This document shows positions 1 to 3,855 of a stretch of DNA of 6,074 nt, one piece after another (position 1 is the stretch's first letter; each line of letters starts with the position of its first letter). Source of the DNA: Fimbriimonadaceae bacterium (lineage in GTDB: Bacteria > Armatimonadota > Fimbriimonadia > Fimbriimonadales > Fimbriimonadaceae); assembly GCA_022402505.1 (NCBI GenBank), contig JAKRSE010000290.1, positions 5,383 to 11,456 of the forward strand, written 5' to 3'. The notes under the pieces were generated by a model. The model ran no database searches and had not been told where the DNA came from. It was given only the letters and a program-made list of their open reading frames with translations. The translations under genes were made by a program, and so were the position numbers.

Positions 1-444
1 GAAGAGAAGAAGGCCTTCGGGCCGCTCGCCTATCTGCCGGCCGTGCTGCGGGGGCTCTCGGGCGCGGAGGCCGTGGCGCTGACGATCCGGACCGAGCGGG
101 AGGAGCACCGCGGCCGATTTCTTCAGCTGGTCGCCGCCTCGGGCCGAGGCCACGCCGGTCCCTTCCCGGTGACCGAGGCGGCATCCCTGATCGATGGGCG
201 GCTGTCAGTCTATGCCGTCGGGGAGACCGCGGAATCGTCGCTCACCGACTACGTGGCGGGCCTCGTGACCAGGACCCACTGGCTGCTCCCCCACGTCTGG
301 ACCGCCGAAGCCGCCCGCGTGGAGATCATCGCCGAGAAGCCGATGTCCTGGGTGGTAGACGGGGATCGAATCACGGCCGAGCGGCTGGATCTCGAGATTC
401 GGGCGGGGGCGCTGAGGGTCTCATCGCCGCCTCTCTGCAAGTGA
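1..444 (+). CDS. YegS/DAGK-type lipid kinase, C-terminal part (5' end outside window)
   Basis: The frame is open from base 1, so the gene starts outside the window and the GTG at 43 is not its true start; 147 C-terminal residues are visible. The family (diacylglycerol, sphingosine and related lipid kinases) transfers phosphate from ATP to membrane lipids at the inner face of the membrane. What can be seen matches its C-terminal beta-sandwich domain: a FGPLAYLPAVLRGL helix like the 'G..aY...gl..l' segment, then an RGRFLQLVAASGR strand corresponding to the usual 'lv.N....gGG' region, DGRLSVYAV corresponding to 'DG.Ldv', and near the end VVDGDRI in place of the usual 'vDGE'. The N-terminal catalytic GGDGT region is not in the window. 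The usual Asn-Gly-Gly stretch here reads ASGRGHAG, so the lipid or nucleotide site may differ. It ends with TGA 46 bases before the pseudopilin gene. Substrate cannot be told. Confidence 0.75.
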   Translation, partial: EEKKAFGPLAYLPAVLRGLSGAEAVALTIRTEREEHRGRFLQLVAASGRGHAGPFPVTEAASLIDGRLSVYAVGETAESSLTDYVAGLVTRTHWLLPHVWTAEAARVEIIAEKPMSWVVDGDRITAERLDLEIRAGALRVSSPPLCK

Positions 445-455
445 CTTTCGACGGT

Positions 456-475
456 AGTTGCATGAAAGTTGCATG
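456..475. repeat. Short direct repeat, AGTTGCATG twice
   Basis: The nine bases AGTTGCATG occur at 456-464 and again at 467-475, separated by AA, which gives an 11-base period, about one DNA turn. The pair fills most of the gap between the lipid kinase stop and the pseudopilin start. Same-face half-sites in an upstream region suggest a direct-repeat operator, but two copies of a nonamer could also be chance. Confidence 0.45.
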
Positions 476-481
476 TAGACT
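476..481 (+). promoter_or_regulatory. Possible -10 element (TAGACT) for a leaderless pseudopilin transcript
   Basis: TAGACT fits the TAnnnT pattern of a -10 box and ends nine bases before the ATG at 491, so a transcript would begin at or within a few bases of the start codon. The pseudopilin ATG has no Shine-Dalgarno in front of it (GTAGACTGGCTCCGTC), which is what a leaderless message would look like. No convincing -35 hexamer lies 16-18 bases upstream; the TTGCAT at 458-463 is too close. The call is inference from spacing only. Confidence 0.25.
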
Positions 482-490
482 GGCTCCGTC

Positions 491-1384
491 ATGCGCCGAC
501 AGGCTTTCACCCTGATCGAACTTCTGGTCGTCATCGCCATCATCGCGATCCTCGCGGCGATCCTCTTCCCGGTCTTCGCCCAGGCCAAGGCGGCTGCCAA
601 GAAGACCTCCAACACCTCGAATCTCAAGCAGATCGGGCTCGCCTCGCTGCTGTACGTCAGCGACTACGACGATGTGATGGTGCCGTACCTGGTCCGGGGG
701 GACGGTCCGGCCTCGGGTCTGGGCAGCGGAACCATGTGGTGGCACGGTCGCACGATCCGAGAGGGCGGCCCCTTCGTCCTGAACTACTACCGGAACCAGG
801 GGCTGCTCTACCCCTACATGAAGAATGCCGAGATTCAGGACTGCCCGGTCGGCAGGACGATCGCGACGCCGTTCACGACGTGGCGCGACGGTCAGCTGGT
901 TCCGGCCTACGGAACGAATCAGAACGTCTGGGTTCAGCCTTCGGCCACGATCCCCGGCCTGAATCTGAGCCAGGTTGAGGAGCATTCCGGCACCGTTTCC
1001 ATGGCCGACGCGGTGAACGCCTGCACGATCAACGGTTCTTCGGTCGCGCAGACCAAGTCCTTCTTCATCACGCCGATCCTGACCTACAGCACGACAACCG
1101 GGCAGTTCTCGGACCGGGGTTCAGGTTCCGGTTCGGCCGACTGCTTCTCCAGCCGGATCCACGGCCGGCACAGCGGGCAGGCGGTGGTGCTGTGGGTGGA
1201 CGGACACGTCAAGTCGAGCCGACCGACCTTCCGAAGCGGCGGAACGGTGCGGCAGGAGGCCCGGCGTGCAGCCAACATCGGCGAGCTCGCCCCCCGAGCC
1301 CTGCCCGCGGTCATCGATCCGAGCGATCCTTTGATCCCCGAGTACAACCGATTCTGGTCGCTGAACAAGGAGTCGGGCATTTGA
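491..1384 (+). CDS. Type II/IV pseudopilin-like protein with H-X9-DG domain (DUF1559-like)
   Basis: A 297-residue secreted or fibre-forming protein of the pseudopilin superfamily. A five-residue leader MRRQA precedes FTLIELLVV; cleavage by prepilin peptidase before Phe6 would place the conserved Glu at mature position 5. The hydrophobic helix spans about residues 6-31, followed by the SNLKQIGLA and YVSDYDD segments typical of large DUF1559-type proteins. The C-terminal H-X9-DG signature is complete: His227, then Asp237-Gly238-His239. These proteins are normally exported and assembled or anchored through the N-terminal helix; the role of this copy is unknown, since such genes are often present in many copies per genome. 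The start is fixed: an in-frame TAG at 476-478 leaves the ATG at 491 as the only start before the leader. It has no Shine-Dalgarno. Its last bases overlap the start of the next gene, so the two are probably co-translated. Confidence 0.92.
   Translation: MRRQAFTLIELLVVIAIIAILAAILFPVFAQAKAAAKKTSNTSNLKQIGLASLLYVSDYDDVMVPYLVRGDGPASGLGSGTMWWHGRTIREGGPFVLNYYRNQGLLYPYMKNAEIQDCPVGRTIATPFTTWRDGQLVPAYGTNQNVWVQPSATIPGLNLSQVEEHSGTVSMADAVNACTINGSSVAQTKSFFITPILTYSTTTGQFSDRGSGSGSADCFSSRIHGRHSGQAVVLWVDGHVKSSRPTFRSGGTVRQEARRAANIGELAPRALPAVIDPSDPLIPEYNRFWSLNKESGI
1367..1372 (+). promoter_or_regulatory. Shine-Dalgarno AAGGAG deciding the TTG start at 1381
   Basis: AAGGAG lies inside the last codons of the pseudopilin gene, eight bases before the TTG at 1381. 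It is the strongest ribosome-binding site on the plus strand at any gene junction here, and it supports TTG over the far upstream start of the same open frame at 1192. Confidence 0.7.
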
Positions 1385-2217
1385 TCTCGGCGGCATTGGT
1401 TCTGACGTCCGTCTCGGCGACGGTTCCGGCCTCCGAGGTCTTCCCGATCGAACGGCTTCGGCCCGAGCTCCGCGCCCGGGCCGAAGAACTCCTGCTTGCA
1501 ATCCTGGACCGAGAGGGCCTGTTCACGGTGGTGGGGGGCATGAAGCCGATCAGCAGCGGATGGGTTCGTGAGGACACCCGGGCGGGCCTCACGGCGGAGT
1601 CGGTGGAGCAGACCCGGGAGATCATGACCGCGCTCCGGGTCGGCGATCTGGTGGGGACGACTCTTCAGCCGTTCCACATCGTCCGCGACGGGCGGCGGCT
1701 GTTGGAAGGGGTCGTCCATCATCGCCGGTCCTTCGCCGAGACGGTTCAGCGGCATCGCCGGTTCTTTGCGGGCTACGGCATCACGCCTTCAACCCCGGTC
1801 GGCGAGGCGATCCTGGCCTTCGAGCCGGACTCCTCCACCGGGAGGTTTCGGGCCTACGGACATCTGTTCGGCTATCCGGACTATGCGGTGGACTTCTTCG
1901 TCCAGGCTTCAGAAACCCAGGCGGCCGATCCGGAGAAGCGTCTGGTCCCGCGTGACTTCCGCCAGATCCCGACGTTCCGGCTGGCGACGGGAGCCTTCGT
2001 CTACGCGGTGCCGAAGGGCGAGCCCGAGCGGCCGGTGGACCGGGAGCTGCGCGAGAGGGCCGCGCCGATCCTGGCCCACTACCGACGCCTTCGGGACCGT
2101 TTCGTGGGGCCGGGGCGTCCCGGTCCGGCGGCGATGATGCGGGAGTGGATGTGCCGCGACGCCCAGACCTGCTCCCCGGAGATCGCGGAAGAGAAGGCGC
2201 GTCAGTCCCGGTCCTGA
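1381..2217 (+). CDS. Predicted exported protein of unknown function
   Basis: I do not recognise this family. The frame is open from further upstream, but TTG at 1381 is the best start: AAGGAG sits eight bases before it, it shares TTGA with the pseudopilin stop, and translation then begins with a hydrophobic stretch MISAALVLTSVSATVPA resembling a signal peptide (cleavage perhaps after Ala17). That signal lacks the usual basic N-terminus, so export is inferred, not certain. The remaining ~260 residues are soluble-looking. Noticeable segments are LFTVVGGMKPISSGW (residues 47-61) and an Arg-rich helical C-terminal region. The only two cysteines, Cys258 and Cys264, form a C-x5-C pair near the C-terminus, which could make a disulfide outside the cytoplasm. 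Coupling to the pseudopilin suggests the two work in the same cell-envelope process. The 3' end overlaps the convergent nucleotidyltransferase gene by 16 bases. Confidence 0.7.
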   Translation: MISAALVLTSVSATVPASEVFPIERLRPELRARAEELLLAILDREGLFTVVGGMKPISSGWVREDTRAGLTAESVEQTREIMTALRVGDLVGTTLQPFHIVRDGRRLLEGVVHHRRSFAETVQRHRRFFAGYGITPSTPVGEAILAFEPDSSTGRFRAYGHLFGYPDYAVDFFVQASETQAADPEKRLVPRDFRQIPTFRLATGAFVYAVPKGEPERPVDRELRERAAPILAHYRRLRDRFVGPGRPGPAAMMREWMCRDAQTCSPEIAEEKARQSRS

Positions 2218-2702
2218 GCCTCGTTGCCTTGCTCGTCGCGGAGTCGCAAAAGGGCGCGGATTTCGGCGGCGTGAGCGGTGTCCTTGGGACGCTCGCTTGC
2301 TTCCTTCATGGCCAGGAGGTCCTCCAAAGATGCGACCGGAATCGCCACGCCTTCCACCTCGACTTCGATTCGACGCTCCCACATTCCGTTGAATCCATCA
2401 GGTGGAAGGCCCCTCCTTACAAAGTCGATTGCGCCGGCATCTGTCAGGTACCGCACAAACTCCCCTCCGAAGGCGAATCGGTCTAGGAGGATTCTTCGGC
2501 CGTTCATGAGGCTCGGTGACAGCTTGTTCAGGGCACGAGCAAGATTCTCTGGGTTGTCGTCGGCGAGCGTGATCGCCAGGTCGATGTCCTGGGTGACATG
2601 ATTGGACCCATGGATGATCATCGCAAAGCCCCCGATCAACAGCGCAGAGACATTTTCTGACTTCAGGGCGGCAAACAGGCGAGGCAGATCAGGAATCGTC
2701 AT
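2202..2702 (-). CDS. Nucleotidyltransferase-fold protein (DUF6036/AbiEii/MNT-like)
   Basis: A 166-residue protein with the pol-beta-type nucleotidyltransferase signature. LLIGGFAMIIHG carries the Gly24-Gly25 turn, TQDIDLAI carries the metal-binding Asp39-x-Asp41, and AIDFV supplies a plausible third carboxylate at Asp93, so the active site looks intact. The C-terminal VASLEDLLAMK...RPKD stretch (about 123-140) is the tail commonly seen in small stand-alone members. Such enzymes transfer a nucleotide from NTP to a protein, RNA or small molecule, and several serve as toxins (AbiEii) or as antitoxins (MNT partner of HEPN); the target here cannot be read. The ATG at 2702 lies inside the end of the upstream 119-residue gene (14-base overlap) with no good Shine-Dalgarno, so translation is probably coupled. 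Base composition is poorer in GC than in the neighbours. No HEPN-like protein with an R-x4-6-H motif is seen beside it. Confidence 0.8.
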   Translation of the reverse strand: MTIPDLPRLFAALKSENVSALLIGGFAMIIHGSNHVTQDIDLAITLADDNPENLARALNKLSPSLMNGRRILLDRFAFGGEFVRYLTDAGAIDFVRRGLPPDGFNGMWERRIEVEVEGVAIPVASLEDLLAMKEASERPKDTAHAAEIRALLRLRDEQGNEAQDRD

Positions 2703-3048
2703 TGCTAGGGCCCGGAGGACGCGTACGTTCCAGCTTCCTGGCGTTTCGCAGTTGAATGGCCTGCTTGGCCGCCTTCTGCCCTTGGATGAGACGCTCGGCC
2801 GGAGTGCGATTCAGATTCAGACGGAGGAAGCTGACATCAACGCCATAGGCGTCTTCTTCCGGAGCAACAGCCAGCCGAGCCCCTGCTCGGAGCCGGTCGA
2901 TCTTGGTGATCCACAAGACCACTCGCAACGGTTGAGTTCCGACCAATCGCCTCATGCGAGCGATCTCATCATCCCCAACCGCGCCGATGCGTGCAAGGTG
3001 ACGCAGTTTTGCCCGCAGGGCGGTCATCGACTTCTTGTTGATGCTCAA
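2689..3048 (-). CDS. Small basic protein, partner of the nucleotidyltransferase
   Basis: A 119-residue protein without a family I can name with certainty. The TTG start is supported by GGAGAGGAG at 3051-3059; the next in-frame ATG (3025-3027, codon 8) is too far from that site. The first half is helical and basic (TALRAKLRHLARIG); the middle has WITKIDRLRAGARLAV; and the C-terminal VSFLRLNLNRTPAERLIQGQ plus the following KAAKQAIQLRNARK resembles, from memory, the 'LL..NL.LTP.ERL....A..LR.AR' pattern of short proteins often encoded just before a nucleotidyltransferase. It has no cysteine, signal peptide or membrane segment. The 14-base overlap with the nucleotidyltransferase gene argues for a two-gene functional unit, perhaps a toxin-antitoxin-like pair or a regulatory subunit, but nothing in the sequence proves that. 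Confidence 0.65.
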   Translation of the reverse strand: MSINKKSMTALRAKLRHLARIGAVGDDEIARMRRLVGTQPLRVVLWITKIDRLRAGARLAVAPEEDAYGVDVSFLRLNLNRTPAERLIQGQKAAKQAIQLRNARKLERTRPPGPSNDDS

Positions 3049-3119
3049 ATCTCCTCTCCGTCCGTGGCGAGGGGGTTTACCCCAGGAATCTCCAACGGCA
3101 AAGACGTTCGTTCGTCGAA
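3049..3119 (-). other. Intergenic gap with two small hairpins
   Basis: This 71-base gap separates the second ClpS-like gene from the 119-residue gene on the same strand. Two weak hairpins can be drawn: GTTCG/CGAAC with a five-base loop at 3106-3120, which abuts the ClpS-like stop codon, and GGGG/CCCC with a four-base loop at 3072-3083. Neither is followed by a real T-run, so a strong intrinsic terminator is not supported. The two gene pairs could be one transcript or two. Confidence 0.35.
3051..3059 (-). promoter_or_regulatory. Shine-Dalgarno GGAGAGGAG for the 119-residue gene
   Basis: Read on the minus strand, GGAGAGGAG precedes the TTG at 3048. The outer GGAG is seven bases from the TTG and the inner AGGAG only two, so the outer one is the likely site. 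It decides for TTG rather than the downstream ATG. Confidence 0.6.
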
Positions 3120-3524
3120 CTAGGATTCAGGTTCAACCGCGACGGCGATGCCGATGGTTCCGATGATCTCGGCGACGGAGCGGCATTCGTCTTCGGCGGC
3201 TCGGTGGACGGCGCAGGAGCCGTAGTGGTCGATCTCCCAGGTCTCGATGTAGGCCTCCTCGGTGGAGCAGGCGGTGGCAAGGATGAGGACGGTCATGACC
3301 TCCTCATAGGAATTGGTCTCGTTGTTGTAGACGACGACCTTCCAGCCGGAATCCTTGGCGGTCTGGTCCTCCGAGAGCCTTTCCGGAGCGACGGCGACGG
3401 CGGATGTCCGCGTTGTCGCCCGGACCTGCCGGCCGGCCAGATCGGCCCGATAGAAGCGGTGGATCGGCGGGGTGTGGCTGCCTCTCCGCGGGAGGCGGGC
3501 CGGGGCTCCGTTGCGGTTCATCAT
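3120..3524 (-). CDS. Divergent ClpS-like adaptor, second of a tandem pair
   Basis: A 134-residue protein if it starts at the ATG whose bases form ATGA with the preceding stop. A GTG at 3536 is also in frame, but the overlap and the adjacent ATGATG favour 3524. Residues 1-60 are an Arg/Pro-rich, probably disordered extension. The ClpS-like core begins at Trp61 (WKVVVYNNETNSYEEV). ClpS binds N-degron substrates and hands them to the ClpA or ClpC unfoldase in the cytoplasm. Here the classical NDDxTP reads NNETNS (67-72), so the pocket that grips the substrate's N-terminus is altered. The pocket histidine is kept (His100), but the loop after it is about three residues shorter than in E. coli ClpS. 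Cys86, Cys104, Cys114 and His107 match the neighbour in spacing. It ends with TAG. It may bind other ligands than classical N-degrons, or be a regulator. Confidence 0.75.
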   Translation of the reverse strand: MMNRNGAPARLPRRGSHTPPIHRFYRADLAGRQVRATTRTSAVAVAPERLSEDQTAKDSGWKVVVYNNETNSYEEVMTVLILATACSTEEAYIETWEIDHYGSCAVHRAAEDECRSVAEIIGTIGIAVAVEPES

Positions 3525-3826
3525 TCTACGGCCCACTCGGGACGGACTTCCGTTTTGATTCCGTAGGAGGAGACGATCTGGCCGGCCGCCTCACATTCGA
3601 TCTGATCGCCGAAGTGGACCTGGCAGCTCCCGAAGTGGTGGGCTTCCCAGGTCTCGATCTCCGCCTCCTGGATCGTGCAGGCGGTGGCGTGGACCAGAGC
3701 GACGATCACCGTGTCATAGGGGGTCACGTCGTCATTGAAGATGACCAGCGCCCATCGACCCTCGGCCGAAGCATCGGTCTGCTCCGGATGTTGCAGGGGT
3801 ACGGGGGCCGAGCCGCTGGACACCAT
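3521..3826 (-). CDS. clpS: ClpS-like protease adaptor, first of a tandem pair
   Basis: A 101-residue protein with a short flexible N-terminus (1-23) and a ClpS-type core (24-101). WALVIFNDDVTPYDTV carries NDDVTP at 31-36, matching the NDDYTP motif that contacts the substrate N-terminal residue in known ClpS, and AHHFGSC supplies the pocket histidine (His63 or His64). In E. coli the residues after that histidine are longer (HYQGKAICG), so this is a shortened subfamily. Role inferred: recognition of N-degron proteins and delivery to a Clp ATPase; neither Clp subunit is in the window. ATG 3826 is taken as the start; GTG 3829 directly before it is possible, and there is no clear Shine-Dalgarno. 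Only 29 bases separate it from the YfhO-type gene upstream, and its TGA overlaps the next ClpS-like ATG, so the two adaptors should be made together. Their cores match at about 31 of 74 positions without gaps. Confidence 0.82.
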   Translation of the reverse strand: MVSSGSAPVPLQHPEQTDASAEGRWALVIFNDDVTPYDTVIVALVHATACTIQEAEIETWEAHHFGSCQVHFGDQIECEAAGQIVSSYGIKTEVRPEWAVE

Positions 3827-3855
3827 CACGTCCGTTCATTCTTGCACAGGAATTT

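Noticed and set aside
1192..1380. Upstream extension of the exported-protein frame
   Set aside because: It would overlap the pseudopilin coding sequence by about 190 bases, adds a random-looking basic sequence, and would bury the hydrophobic signal; the TTG at 1381 has the Shine-Dalgarno.
1084..1755. Minus-strand open frame of 223 codons across the pseudopilin and exported-protein genes
   Set aside because: It spans two well-supported plus-strand genes including the H-X9-DG motif and the coupled junction, and its product is compositionally biased without recognisable features.
3074..3102. Minus-strand promoter TTTGCC - 17 bases - TAAACC before the 119-residue gene
   Set aside because: Only three of six bases agree with consensus in each box, which is little better than chance.
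3103..3120. Intrinsic terminator after the second ClpS-like gene
   Set aside because: The stem is only four or five base pairs and is followed by TTT and then GCC, not by a T-tract.
2602..3123. Plus-strand open frame of 173 codons opposite the 119-residue gene
   Set aside because: It has no motif, no convincing ribosome-binding site, and runs antisense through two minus-strand genes with good start and active-site evidence.
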